NCBI GenBank assembly: GCA_035651955.1 | Contig: DASRES010000008.1 | Span: 1 to 64,000, forward strand | Direction of reading: 5' to 3' | Source: Acidimicrobiia bacterium | Lineage (GTDB): Bacteria > Actinomycetota > Acidimicrobiia > IMCC26256 > JAMXLJ01 | Length of the DNA: 64,000 nt | In this document: in pieces, positions 24,905 to 32,660 of the stretch | Numbering within the stretch: the first letter of the stretch is position 1 | How the letters are laid out: each line of letters starts with the position of its first letter | Notes under the pieces: generated by a model | The model's database searches: none | Told to the model about the DNA's origin: nothing | Seen by the model: only the letters and a program-made list of their open reading frames with translations | Program-made: the position numbers and the translations under genes

Positions 24905-25290
24905 CTCCGTGTCGCGCTTGCCGCGCTGATCCGGCGGACGCCGACGACGACCGCGCGCCACCCGAACGTGAACAGCCCGGTGAACACGTAGACCACGATC
25001 GGGAACGCGCCGACGACCGTGCGGTCCGTCAGCGCGACCCGGAGGAGCAGGCCGAGGCCGACGCCCGCGGCCCACGTCACGGCGAGCCGGACCCACGGCC
25101 GCGAGCGCCTCGTGTAGACGCGCGTCAGGAGCGCGACAGCGAACCAGCCTGCGAGGAACGGCCACACGACCTCGAAGAACCACCACGCGCCCGCGTGGAG
25201 ACCGTGGCTCTCCCGCCCGAGCAGGACGAACAGCGCGAGGCAGACTGCGTCTGCACCGACAGCGAGCCAGCCATGAGGCCACGAACGCAC
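24901..25290 (-). CDS. DUF3054 membrane protein
   Basis: A 129-residue membrane protein with four predicted helices: WLAVGADAVCLALFVLLG, WWFFEVVWPFLAGWFAVALL, LAVTWAAGVGLGLLLRVAL and FPIVVYVFTGLFTFGWRAVV. DAVCLALFVLLGRESHG and the TFGWRA end match the DUF3054 pattern. GTG start at 25290 (VRSWPHGWLAVG); a longer frame upstream overlaps the hydrolase at 25352. Function unknown. Confidence 0.8.
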   Translation of the reverse strand: MRSWPHGWLAVGADAVCLALFVLLGRESHGLHAGAWWFFEVVWPFLAGWFAVALLTRVYTRRSRPWVRLAVTWAAGVGLGLLLRVALTDRTVVGAFPIVVYVFTGLFTFGWRAVVVGVRRISAASATRS

Positions 25291-25351
25291 GGGCCCAGTC
25301 TCGCGGAGCGGCCGTCGCACGAGGCCGCGGGCTGAGAGAGGATGTCGGGCC

Positions 25352-26107
25352 GTGGAGCGCTTCTCGTCCTTCGACGGCACCGGCATCGCGTACGAGATGA
25401 CCGGTGCCGGCTCGCCGGTCGTCCTCCTGCACGGCTTCGCCGCCGACCACCGCGCCAACTGGGTCGCGCCCGGGGTCGTGGACGCGCTGGTCGCCGCGGG
25501 GCGACTCGTCGTGGCGCCCGACGCGCGCGGGCACGGCCAGTCGGACAAGCCCCACGACCCGGCCGCGTACGCCGACGGCGCCATGGTCCGCGACGTGCGC
25601 GCGCTGCTCGACCACCTCGGGTTCGACGCCGTCGACCTCGTCGGGTACTCGATGGGTTCGCTCGTGTCGATGTCCGTGACGCCGACCGAGCCGCGCGTGC
25701 GCGCGTTGGTCCTCGGTGGCGTGGGCGGCCGCGCCGCGGGCCGCGCGCCGATGAACCGCGCGCGGGTCGCCGACGCGCTCCTCGCCGACGACGTCCGCGG
25801 GTTCGACGCCGCGAGCCGCGCGTTCCGGCGCTTCGCCGAGCGCACGGGCGCGGACCGGCGCGCGCTCGCGGCGCTGCAACGCGCGCGGCACACGGAGCCG
25901 GTCGCGGACCTCGCCGACATCAGCGTCCCGACGCTGGTCGTCACCGGCGACGCGGACGTTCTCGTCGGGCCGCCTGCCGCGCTCGCCGCGCGCATCCCCG
26001 GCGCGCGGGCGCAGGTCGTCTCCGGCGATCACCTCACCGCGGTGTTCGACCCTGCGTTCCGCGGCGCGATCGTCGAGTTCCTCGCGACCTACGGCGTCAG
26101 CGCGTGA
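25352..26107 (+). CDS. Alpha/beta hydrolase
   Basis: A 251-residue compact alpha/beta-hydrolase. VVLLHGFAADHRANW is the oxyanion region, DARGHGQSDKP the usual strand-4 loop, GYSMGS the nucleophile elbow (Ser about 106), VTGDADVLVG the acid and GDHLTAVFD the His. No lid domain of any size is apparent. GTG start at 25352, with GAGGAT 8 nt upstream. The 3' end overlaps the convergent cyclase gene by 11 bases. Substrate unknown. Confidence 0.9.
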   Translation: MERFSSFDGTGIAYEMTGAGSPVVLLHGFAADHRANWVAPGVVDALVAAGRLVVAPDARGHGQSDKPHDPAAYADGAMVRDVRALLDHLGFDAVDLVGYSMGSLVSMSVTPTEPRVRALVLGGVGGRAAGRAPMNRARVADALLADDVRGFDAASRAFRRFAERTGADRRALAALQRARHTEPVADLADISVPTLVVTGDADVLVGPPAALAARIPGARAQVVSGDHLTAVFDPAFRGAIVEFLATYGVSA

Positions 26108-26621
26108 GCTCGGCCGCGTAGCAACGCCACCGCCCGGGTACGCCGCGCAGCTCGTGCATGCCTCGGTCGACGAACACGATCCCCGCGGCGGGGACGAGCT
26201 CCTTCACGGTTCGCGAGACGAGCACCTCGCCCGGCCGAGCGAGCATGCAGATCCGCTCGCCGATGTGGACGTTGAGCCCGGTCACGTCGCCCGGCTCGAC
26301 CTCGACCTCGCCGACGTGCACGCCGCCGCGCACCTCGACGCCGAGCTCGGGCACCGCGTCGCGCACCGTGATGGCCCAGCGGACGCCCTGGGCGGGCAGG
26401 TCGAACCGCGCGAGGAACCCGTCGCCGAGCTCCTTCACCTCGTGGCCGCCGAAGTGGGGGAGCGTCGCGTGCACGATCCCGCGCAGGCGGCCGAGCAGCG
26501 CGAGCCACGCCCGGTCGCCGAGCTCCGCGCAGTGACGGGTCGAGTCGACGACGTCGAGGAAGACGACCGTCGCGAGCACCTCGTGAACGCTGTCCCGGAC
26601 CTGTCGCGGTCGAGTACGCAC
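26097..26621 (-). CDS. Class III adenylate/guanylate cyclase catalytic domain protein
   Basis: A 174-residue protein that is essentially one class III nucleotidyl cyclase homology domain. VVFLDVVDST supplies the first metal-binding Asp (D23), HEVKELGDGFLARFD supplies the Lys of purine recognition and the second metal Asp, and LNVHIGERI supplies the transition-state Asn and Arg. All key residues therefore look intact. GTG 26621 is the chosen start; the frame stays open much further upstream but that part overlaps the oppositely oriented DUF2795 gene. No membrane or sensor domain is attached, so it resembles soluble small cyclases of actinobacteria. Likely makes cAMP, perhaps as a dimer. Confidence 0.85.
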   Translation of the reverse strand: MRTRPRQVRDSVHEVLATVVFLDVVDSTRHCAELGDRAWLALLGRLRGIVHATLPHFGGHEVKELGDGFLARFDLPAQGVRWAITVRDAVPELGVEVRGGVHVGEVEVEPGDVTGLNVHIGERICMLARPGEVLVSRTVKELVPAAGIVFVDRGMHELRGVPGRWRCYAAELTR

Positions 26622-26756
26622 CTCGCGCTCCCACCGTCTTGTCTCACCATACGCGTCCGCGTCACCGCGAGGAGCGCGGAGATCGGGGATGGGGAACCGG
26701 TGTCCGGTCGCGCCCGCCGGGGGGTACAACGAGGCGGGACGGTCGAGGAGGTGGGC

Positions 26757-27419
26757 GTGGAGCGAGGCAGCGTCCAGCACGGGGCCCGGGTCGACGAGGA
26801 GATGGCGGAGGAGGTCGCGCCGCTGACCCACGGCGCGCCGCTCGAGTCGCGGGCGCGCGAGGACCTGGAGGCCGAGCCGCCGGGCGACGGCGAGCCGACC
26901 CCCGACGCGCTCGTCGGGTCTGGTGACGCGGGCGGCCCCGGCCTCTCGCACGACGACGTCGAGCTGCGCTCGGAGATCGCGCGGCATCTGCGGCCGCACG
27001 CCTTCCCGGCGACGCGCGACGCGCTCGTCGTGGTCGCCGAGCAGGAAGGCGCGTCGGACGCGGTCGTCGCGCTCCTCGGAACGCTGCCCGGCGGCGTCGA
27101 GTTCGCTCAGGTGAGCGACGTGTGGCGCGCGCTCGGCGGCGAGGTCGAGCACCGCGAGGAGCGCGACGAGCGCGGCGAGCGTGGGGAGCGCGACGAGGCG
27201 GCGGCGGAGGAGGAAGAGGAGATCCTCGTCGTCGAGCCGGTGATCATCGAGGAGATCGCGGTCGAGGAGGTCGCCGTCGAGGCGATCGAGCCGCCGACGC
27301 GCGCGGACGAGGAGGACCTCGCCGCGCAACCGGGGTGCAACCCGGCCGCGATCCTGCTGAACGTCGCGCTCGATGCCGGCGACACGGTCGCGCGAGTGCT
27401 GCGCCGCGTCATGCCGTAG
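26757..27419 (+). CDS. DUF2795-domain protein with acidic C-terminal region
   Basis: A 220-residue protein. Residues about 75-130 form a DUF2795 domain (LRPHAFPATRDALVVVAEQE, then ALLGTLPGGVEFAQVSDVWRALG). It is flanked by disordered acidic stretches; after the domain there is a charged Glu/Arg segment and the run EEEEEILVVEPVIIEEIAVE, ending in a hydrophobic helix AAILLNVALDAGDTVARVLR. The start GTG 26757 is taken because GAGGAGG lies about 5 nt before it; GTG 26751 is possible. It is divergent from the cyclase. Function unknown; DUF2795 proteins are common small actinobacterial proteins. Confidence 0.75.
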   Translation: MERGSVQHGARVDEEMAEEVAPLTHGAPLESRAREDLEAEPPGDGEPTPDALVGSGDAGGPGLSHDDVELRSEIARHLRPHAFPATRDALVVVAEQEGASDAVVALLGTLPGGVEFAQVSDVWRALGGEVEHREERDERGERGERDEAAAEEEEEILVVEPVIIEEIAVEEVAVEAIEPPTRADEEDLAAQPGCNPAAILLNVALDAGDTVARVLRRVMP

Positions 27420-27422
27420 CCG

Positions 27423-28730
27423 CTACAGCGAGTTGTTCGCGACCTCGTGGTCGATCAGCTCGGCGAAGCGCGCCTTCGCGGCGGCGACGCGCGGGGGCAG
27501 GTGCTCGCTCGGGAACAGACCCTCCGACGGCTGGTAACCCTTCAGCACCTGCCGGGCCACGGTGATCTTGTGCACCTCGGTCGGCCCGTCCGCGATCCCC
27601 ATCACCGGCGCCATCGTCCACATGCCGATGAGCGGCATCTCGTTCGACACGCCGAGCGACCCGTGCACGTGCATCGCGCGGAACACGATGTCCTTGAGCA
27701 CCTTCGCCGTCGCGACCTTCACCGCCGCGATCTCCTTGCGCGCCTTGTGGCCACCGACCTGGTCGATCAGCCACGCCGCGTGCAGCACCATCAGACGGAA
27801 CTGGTGCAGCTCGATCCACGAGTCCGCGACGTACTCCTGCACCATCTCCTTCGACGCGAGCACCGAACCCTGCGTGTGTCGTGACAGGGCGCGCTCGCAC
27901 ATCATGTCGATCGCCTTCTGGCACACGCCGACCGTCCGCATCGCGTGGTGGATGCGACCCCCGCCGAGACGCGTCTGCGCGATCACGAACGCCTGTCCGG
28001 GCCCGCCGAGCACGTTCTCGGCGGGAACGCGCACGTTCTCGTAGCGCACGTACGCGTGCGAGCCGTCGCCCGCGCGCTCACCACCGATCCCGACGTTGCG
28101 GATGATGTTGATCCCTGGCGTGTCGGTCGGCACGAGGAGCATCGACGCGCCCTGGTAGATCGGGACGTCCGGGTCGGTGACCGCCATGACGATCGCGAAG
28201 CTCGCGTACCGCAGGTTCGAGGAGAACCACTTCTCGCCGTTGATGACCCACTCGTCGCCGTCGCGCTCGGCGCGGCACGTGAAGACGTTCGGGTCGGACC
28301 CGCCCTGGGGCTCGGTCATCGAGAAGCACGACACGATCTCGCCGTCGAGCAGCGGCTGCAGGTACTTCGCCTTCTGCTCGTCGGTGCCGTAGTGGGCGAG
28401 GATCTCCGCGTTGCCCGAGTCGGGTGCCTGGCAGCCGAACGTCGACGGTCCCCACGTCGAGCGACCGAGGATCTCGTTGATCAGCGCGAGCTTGAGCTGG
28501 CCGTACCCGAGCCCGCCGAGGTCGGGCCCGAGATGGCAGGCCCACAGGCCCTGGGCCTTCACCTGCTCCTGCAGCGGCTTGATCACCTCGCGGTGGACGG
28601 GGTGCGACTTGTCGTACACGAGGTGATGGTCGAACGCGAGGTCGATCGGCTCGACCTCGTTCTTCACGAACTCACGGATCCAGTCGAGCTTCTCCTCGAA
28701 CTCGGGCTCCGTCGAGAAGTCCCACGTCAT
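27423..28730 (-). CDS. Acyl-CoA dehydrogenase
   Basis: A 435-residue flavoprotein dehydrogenase. The N-terminal helical domain (VEPIDLAFDHHLVYDKSHPV), the FAD/acyl site CFSMTEPQGGSDPNVFTCRAERDGDEWVINGEKWF in the middle (TEP and the Asn-Gly-Glu-Lys-Trp signature) and the C-terminal helices with MHVHGSLGVSNEMPL are all present. ATG at 28730 with a GGGGGAC purine stretch before it; overlaps the nitroreductase gene by ATGA. Catalyses alpha,beta-desaturation of an acyl-CoA; the long N-terminus and IADGPTEVHKITVAR ending resemble the ACAD10/11-like subgroup. Confidence 0.93.
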   Translation of the reverse strand: MTWDFSTEPEFEEKLDWIREFVKNEVEPIDLAFDHHLVYDKSHPVHREVIKPLQEQVKAQGLWACHLGPDLGGLGYGQLKLALINEILGRSTWGPSTFGCQAPDSGNAEILAHYGTDEQKAKYLQPLLDGEIVSCFSMTEPQGGSDPNVFTCRAERDGDEWVINGEKWFSSNLRYASFAIVMAVTDPDVPIYQGASMLLVPTDTPGINIIRNVGIGGERAGDGSHAYVRYENVRVPAENVLGGPGQAFVIAQTRLGGGRIHHAMRTVGVCQKAIDMMCERALSRHTQGSVLASKEMVQEYVADSWIELHQFRLMVLHAAWLIDQVGGHKARKEIAAVKVATAKVLKDIVFRAMHVHGSLGVSNEMPLIGMWTMAPVMGIADGPTEVHKITVARQVLKGYQPSEGLFPSEHLPPRVAAAKARFAELIDHEVANNSL

Positions 28731-29485
28731 CGTCGTCCCCCTGTCGTCGTGTGGTCGTTCGTGTTCGCGTTCGGTGGTCCCGCCGACGTGTGGCGCGTGC
28801 CGGGCGGGTCGACCGCCCAACGCGGCGCGTCTCCCCAACGGTCGCCGAACACCAGCTCGCCGAGCGGGCGCCGGCGCACGGGTCCGTGCGCGCCCTCCGG
28901 CTTGCCGAGCGTGATGGTGGCCGCCATGTGCACACCGTCCGGCACGCGGAGGAGCGCGCGCAACTGCGGCTCGACGAGCGCGTGCCAGCCGGTGAGCACG
29001 CCGCCGTACCCGAGCGCGCGCGCCGCGAGGAGCAGGTTCTGGCACGCGGGGTAGATCGACGCGCCCTCGAACGAGCTCGCCTCTCGGTAGCGGACGAGAC
29101 ACGGGAGGACGAGCACGGGTGCGTCGGCGAAGTGCTCGACGTAGTGCTCCATGCTCCGCGCCATGCGCGCTTTCGGCGACGTCGGCTCGGCGCCCGAGCC
29201 GCGGTCGTAGCCGTCGGCCGCGCGCTTGGCCGACCACGCGCGCCTGCCGGCGTCGCCGATGAGGCGCTTCGCCTCGCGGGCGTTGGGCCCGTCGGTCAGC
29301 ACGAGGAACCGGAAGGGCTGGCGGTTCGAGCCGCTCGGCGCGCGCGTCGCTGCGAACAGGATGTCGCGCAGGTCGTCCGGCGGGATCGGGTCGTCCCGGT
29401 ACCGGCGGATCGCCCGTGTCGTGCACAGCCCCGCGAGCAGGCCGACCGAATCCTCGTGGAGCGGGCGGTCGGCGAGGTCCGTCAC
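28727..29485 (-). CDS. Nitroreductase-family protein
   Basis: A 252-residue FMN-dependent nitroreductase fold protein. CTTRAIRRYRDDPIPPDDL and ATRAPSGSNRQPFRFLVL are the standard N-terminal FMN-binding elements, and GYGGVLTGWHALVEPQLRALLRVPDG the second. ALGKPEGAHG-like TITLGKPEGAHGPVRRRPL ends the domain. The last about 25 residues are a Pro/Thr/His-rich tail. GTG start at 29485; the frame continues to 29566 but that would cover the promoter. Co-translated with the acyl-CoA dehydrogenase (ATGA). Could act as a redox partner or on nitro/enone substrates. Confidence 0.87.
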   Translation of the reverse strand: MTDLADRPLHEDSVGLLAGLCTTRAIRRYRDDPIPPDDLRDILFAATRAPSGSNRQPFRFLVLTDGPNAREAKRLIGDAGRRAWSAKRAADGYDRGSGAEPTSPKARMARSMEHYVEHFADAPVLVLPCLVRYREASSFEGASIYPACQNLLLAARALGYGGVLTGWHALVEPQLRALLRVPDGVHMAATITLGKPEGAHGPVRRRPLGELVFGDRWGDAPRWAVDPPGTRHTSAGPPNANTNDHTTTGGRR

Positions 29486-29551
29486 GGCGTGATCATCGCA
29501 CGGCGGTGCCGAACCTGACACCTGCGTCACGTCCACCGCGGCGCTTCGGCA

Positions 29552-29582
29552 AAGCCTCAGCCACACGATGGGGTTGACGCTT
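29552..29582. repeat. Degenerate copy of the 19653-19687 palindrome
   Basis: AAGCCTCAGCC (29552-29562), 9-nt loop, GGTTGACGCTT (29572-29582): an 11-bp stem with two mismatches. The right half CCACACGATGGGGTTGACGC is the same as at 19664-19685 apart from a 2-nt gap. It lies here between two divergent starts, so it is not acting as a conventional terminator. Confidence 0.6.
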
Positions 29583-29603
29583 CAGAGAACGGCGGGCGCA
29601 GTC

Positions 29604-29619
29604 GATAATGACCGTTATC
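29604..29619. promoter_or_regulatory. TetR operator overlapping the -10 (GATAA-N6-TTATC)
   Basis: GATAATGACCGTTATC is an inverted repeat with 5-bp arms, an AT-rich island in a very GC-rich region. It coincides with a -10 hexamer (GATAAT, 29604-29609) positioned 10 nt before the ATG at 29620. A regulator bound here would block its own promoter. Confidence 0.6.
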
Positions 29620-30213
29620 ATGGGACCGATGGCGATCGTGGACACCGGGACGACGCGTGAGCGGCTCGTCGCCGCGGCGATCGAGGTGTTCGTCGAGCAG
29701 GGCTACGAGCAGGCGCGCGTGCAGGACATCGCGCGCGCCGCGGGGCTGACGACCGGCGCCATCTACGCCAACTACCGCGGGAAGAGCGAGCTGCTCCTCG
29801 ACGCGATGACGGCGCGCGCGGATGCCGAGATGGACGCGCTGCTCCACGACGCCGGCGAGCACGAGACCCGCGAGCTCCTCGGCGTGCTCGGCGACCGGCT
29901 CGTCCAACGTCGCGGCCGGACCGCGCTCCTGCTCGACGCGATTGCCGCGTCACGCCGCGACCCACAGCTGGCCGAGTCGTTGCGCGAGCGCCTCGCGGAC
30001 CGCGAGGAGCTCGTCGCGACGCTGATCGCGCAGGGCAAGCGCGACGGCACCGTCGACGACGACGTCGACACCGCCACGTTCGCGCGGTTCTGCGTGATGC
30101 TGTCGCTCGGCGCCGTCGCGATGCGCGCGCTCGAGGCCGAGCCGCCCCCGCTCGACGACTGGCACTCGCTGATCACGCGCCTCCTCGACGCGTGTGGACC
30201 GGAGAACCGATGA
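29620..30213 (+). CDS. TetR/AcrR-family regulator
   Basis: A 197-residue TetR regulator. The DNA-binding domain is clear: RERLVAAAIEVFVEQGYEQA, then VQDIARAAGLTTGAIYANYRGKSELLLDAM (residues about 15-65). The rest is the all-helical ligand domain. Start choices are ATG 29608, 29620 and 29629; 29620 is preferred because it sits 10 nt after the GATAAT -10 and leaves the palindrome intact upstream. Its stop overlaps the ATG of the diiron gene (ATGATG), so both are translated together and the regulator probably controls that operon. Confidence 0.9.
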   Translation: MGPMAIVDTGTTRERLVAAAIEVFVEQGYEQARVQDIARAAGLTTGAIYANYRGKSELLLDAMTARADAEMDALLHDAGEHETRELLGVLGDRLVQRRGRTALLLDAIAASRRDPQLAESLRERLADREELVATLIAQGKRDGTVDDDVDTATFARFCVMLSLGAVAMRALEAEPPPLDDWHSLITRLLDACGPENR

Positions 30214-31301
30214 TGAACGAGCAGCTCGACACGATCCACTCGGTGCGCGCGACGTTCGACACGTTGTTCACGTGGGACTACGAGCAGAGCCGTCCCGCGC
30301 TCGTGAAGCTCTACGAGAAGGCGAAGACGTCGCAGTGGAACGCGTCGACCGATCTCGACTGGTCGGTCGACGTCGACCCGGAGAAGGTCGGCCAGGAGCT
30401 CGGGGGCGGGAACGCGACGATGCGGTTCAAGGCGCTGGCCGAGGTGGACGGATCGCCCGTCCGTCACTTCGGTGACGCGGACTGGACCCGGGTCTCGGTG
30501 GAGCTGCAGAACTCGTTGCTCTCGCAGTTCATGCACGGGGAGCAGGGCGCGCTGCTGTGCACCGCTCGCATCGTCGAGACGGTGCCGTGGATCGACGCGA
30601 AGTACTACGCGGCGACGCAGGTGATGGACGAGGCGCGCCACGTCGAGGTGTTCGCGCGGTACCTCGACGAGAAGCTCGGTCACCAGTACGGGATCAACCC
30701 GAACCTCGAGGGCATCCTCGACGAGATCCTCGCCGACCCGCGCTGGGACATCGCGTACCTCGGCATGCAGATCATGGTCGAGGGCCTCGCGCTCGCGGCG
30801 TTCGGGCTGATGCACCAGATGACGAGCGAGCCGCTGCTGAAGCGGATGCTGCGCTACGTGATGAGCGACGAGGCCCGTCACGTCGCGTTCGGCGTCCTGT
30901 CGTTGCAGGAGTACTACCGCGGGCTGTCCGACCGTGAGCTGCGGGAGCGGCAGGAGTTCGCGTTCGAGGTCGCGCGCCGTCTGCAGCGCCGGTTCATGCA
31001 CACGGAGATGTGGGAGCGGCTCGGTGTCGACGCCGAGGCGCTGTACCGCGCGATGGACCAGACGCGGCCCGCCGCACAACAGATGTTCCAGCAGATGCTG
31101 TTCTCGAAGATCGTGCCGAACTGCAAGAAGCTCGGGCTGCTCGACGCGTCGGGTGGCTGGCTGCGCGAGCGGTTCACGGAGATCGGTGTCATCCAGTTCG
31201 AGGACTGGGCCGACACCGGCGAGGAGTACGCCGTGCTCGACGAGGTCGCGCGCGACCGCGACGCTGCCACGGCGCGCGACCGCGACGCGGCGACGGCATA
31301 G
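30210..31301 (+). CDS. Ferritin-like diiron-carboxylate protein
   Basis: A 363-residue helical protein with a complete diiron ligand set: Glu111 (HGEQGAL), Glu141/His144 (MDEARHVEVF), Glu191 (MVEGLALAAFG) and Glu221/His224 (SDEARHVAFG), the E, ExxH, E, ExxH pattern of ferritin-like oxygenases and R2-like proteins. An aromatic-rich region of about 100 residues precedes it. GGAGAA lies 6 nt before the ATG at 30210. The extreme C-terminus contains a direct duplication (DRDAATAR twice). Probably an O2-activating oxygenase or oxidase; N-oxygenase, desaturase or R2-like oxidase roles are all open. Under TetR control by position. Confidence 0.85.
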   Translation: MMNEQLDTIHSVRATFDTLFTWDYEQSRPALVKLYEKAKTSQWNASTDLDWSVDVDPEKVGQELGGGNATMRFKALAEVDGSPVRHFGDADWTRVSVELQNSLLSQFMHGEQGALLCTARIVETVPWIDAKYYAATQVMDEARHVEVFARYLDEKLGHQYGINPNLEGILDEILADPRWDIAYLGMQIMVEGLALAAFGLMHQMTSEPLLKRMLRYVMSDEARHVAFGVLSLQEYYRGLSDRELRERQEFAFEVARRLQRRFMHTEMWERLGVDAEALYRAMDQTRPAAQQMFQQMLFSKIVPNCKKLGLLDASGGWLRERFTEIGVIQFEDWADTGEEYAVLDEVARDRDAATARDRDAATA

Positions 31302-31313
31302 GAGGCGGGCCCG

Positions 31314-31394
31314 GTGGACGCGCTCTCGACGTTCTTCGTCGTCCTGATCCTGCTGCTCTCCGCCGTGACGCTCGTCGTCGGGCTGCGGAGCTGA
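31314..31394 (+). CDS. 26-residue single-pass membrane peptide
   Basis: A very short frame, GTG 31314 to TGA 31394: a four-residue N-terminus, a 20-residue hydrophobic helix (FFVVLILLLSAVTLVVG) and a basic LRS end. GGAGG at 31301-31305 lies 8 nt before the GTG, a strong ribosome-binding site in a region where such sites are uncommon, and the gene starts 12 bp after the diiron protein stop. Likely a genuine small membrane protein of the TetR-diiron operon, perhaps anchoring or assisting the oxygenase; function is unknown. Confidence 0.55.
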   Translation: MDALSTFFVVLILLLSAVTLVVGLRS

Positions 31395-31403
31395 TCGCCC
31401 GCG

Positions 31404-31595
31404 TCAGGCGGTGCGCGCCTCGAGCGCCTCGAGGCGCTCGGCCAACTCGGCGATCACGACGGCGAGCTCACCCGTCAGCTCCGTGACGATCGTGAGGACG
31501 ATCGCGGTCAGCTCGGCGACGTCCTCCTCGGTCGCCTTGCGGTGACCGCGGTGCAGCGCGTCGTGCAGGCGTTCCCGGATGTGGTGTTCCTCCAT
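31404..31595 (-). CDS. Small coiled-coil protein
   Basis: A 63-residue hydrophilic protein. Apart from a His/Arg-rich start (MEEHHIRERLHDALHRGHRK), heptad-like spacing of Leu, Ile and Val in VAELTAIVLTIVTELTGELAVVIAELAERLEALEA suggests one long coiled coil. ATG at 31595. Convergent with the micropeptide. No family recognised; might be an oligomerising scaffold. Confidence 0.55.
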   Translation of the reverse strand: MEEHHIRERLHDALHRGHRKATEEDVAELTAIVLTIVTELTGELAVVIAELAERLEALEARTA

Positions 31596-31694
31596 GGCGT
31601 GGGAGCCTAGGCCGTCGCGCGTTGTGACGACCTTTGGGACGTGAGCGGGACAGGGGACCGTCCGTCTCCCAGAGTTCGGAGGGAACGGGATCCG

Positions 31695-32597
31695 GTGGAC
31701 GTCGCAGTGACCGTCGTGTCACCCGAGCGGGTGCGCTCGTGGACGGCCGAGGCGCGCGCGTACGAGGCGGCCGGGTTCGGTGCGCTCTACGTCCCCGACC
31801 ACGTCGGCCTCGTCGACCCGTTCGCCGCACTCGGTGCCGCGGCGGCCGTCGCCGAGCGCATGCGCGTCGGCACGTACGTCCTCAACGTCGCGTTCTGGAA
31901 CCCGCTGCTCCTCGCCCGCGCGGCGTCGACTGTCGCGGCCATCTCCGCGGGCGGCTTCGACCTCGGACTCGGCGCGGGTCACGCACAGGTCGAGTTCGAA
32001 CAGGCGGGCCTGCGCTATCCGCCCGCCGGTGAACGCGTGGACCGGCTCGCCGCGACCGTCGACGTCGTCGCCCGGCTGCTCGACGGTCAAACCGTCGACG
32101 ACGAGCGCTTCGCGCTGCGCGGCGCGTCGCTCGGTCGGGTCGCGACGCCCGCGCGGATCGTCGTCGGCGGGAACGGCGACCGTGTGCTGCGCGTCGCGGG
32201 GGAGCGCGCGGGTGCGGTCGGGCTCGTCGGCGTGACGTCGGGAACCGGGCAGGTCCACACGAACCTCTCGCACTGGACGTGGGGTGGGCTCGCGGACCGG
32301 ATCGCGCTCGTCGAGCGCGCGGCCGCCGCGGCCGGGCGCGTGACGCCCGTCGCGCGCACGGTTCTGGTGCAGCGCGTCGTCGTGACCGACGACCGTCGCG
32401 CAACAGCACGCGAGCTCGCAGAGCTCACCGGCACGCCGGCCGACGCCCACCTCGACAGCCCGTTCGTGCTCCTGGGCACGGAGCACGAGATTCTCGACCA
32501 GCTGCACCGCCTCCGCGACGAAGCCGCGATCGACACCGTGACGGTGTTCGACCGCGACGCCGGCACGATCGCGCCGCTGCTCCCGTCGCTCGCGTGA
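31695..32597 (+). CDS. Luciferase-like (LLM) F420-type oxidoreductase
   Basis: A 300-residue TIM-barrel flavin/F420-dependent oxidoreductase. DVAVTVVSPERVRSWTAEAR, AAGFGALYVPDHVGLVDPFAALGAAAA and MRVGTYVLNVAFWNPLLLARAASTVAAISAGGFDLGLGAGHAQVEF follow the LLM family layout, then a second half with FTVGGNGDR-like IVVGGNGDRVLRVAGERA. GTG 31695 is preferred over 31641 because GGAGGGA lies about 10 nt upstream. Likely uses coenzyme F420, in keeping with the second LLM gene and the Ddn-type protein nearby. Substrate unknown. Confidence 0.88.
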   Translation: MDVAVTVVSPERVRSWTAEARAYEAAGFGALYVPDHVGLVDPFAALGAAAAVAERMRVGTYVLNVAFWNPLLLARAASTVAAISAGGFDLGLGAGHAQVEFEQAGLRYPPAGERVDRLAATVDVVARLLDGQTVDDERFALRGASLGRVATPARIVVGGNGDRVLRVAGERAGAVGLVGVTSGTGQVHTNLSHWTWGGLADRIALVERAAAAAGRVTPVARTVLVQRVVVTDDRRATARELAELTGTPADAHLDSPFVLLGTEHEILDQLHRLRDEAAIDTVTVFDRDAGTIAPLLPSLA

Positions 32598-32646
32598 CGG
32601 CCGCGCTGAGGCTTCGACCATCCACGGTCGGTGGGAGGCGCGTCGG

Positions 32647-32652
32647 TAGCAT
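32647..32652 (+). promoter_or_regulatory. -10 element (TAGCAT) of the kinase gene
   Basis: TAGCAT followed by 8 nt and GTG 32661, without a ribosome-binding site; leaderless start predicted. Confidence 0.5.
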
Positions 32653-32660
32653 TCCGGCCC

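Noticed and set aside
22703-26032. A very long minus-strand open frame covering the WS/DGAT and hydrolase genes
   Set aside because: Same explanation: low-complexity shadow of coding DNA, with no motifs and overlapping four supported genes.
29608-29619. ATG 29608 as the TetR start
   Set aside because: It lies inside the inverted repeat and overlaps the -10 hexamer, so transcription would begin after it.
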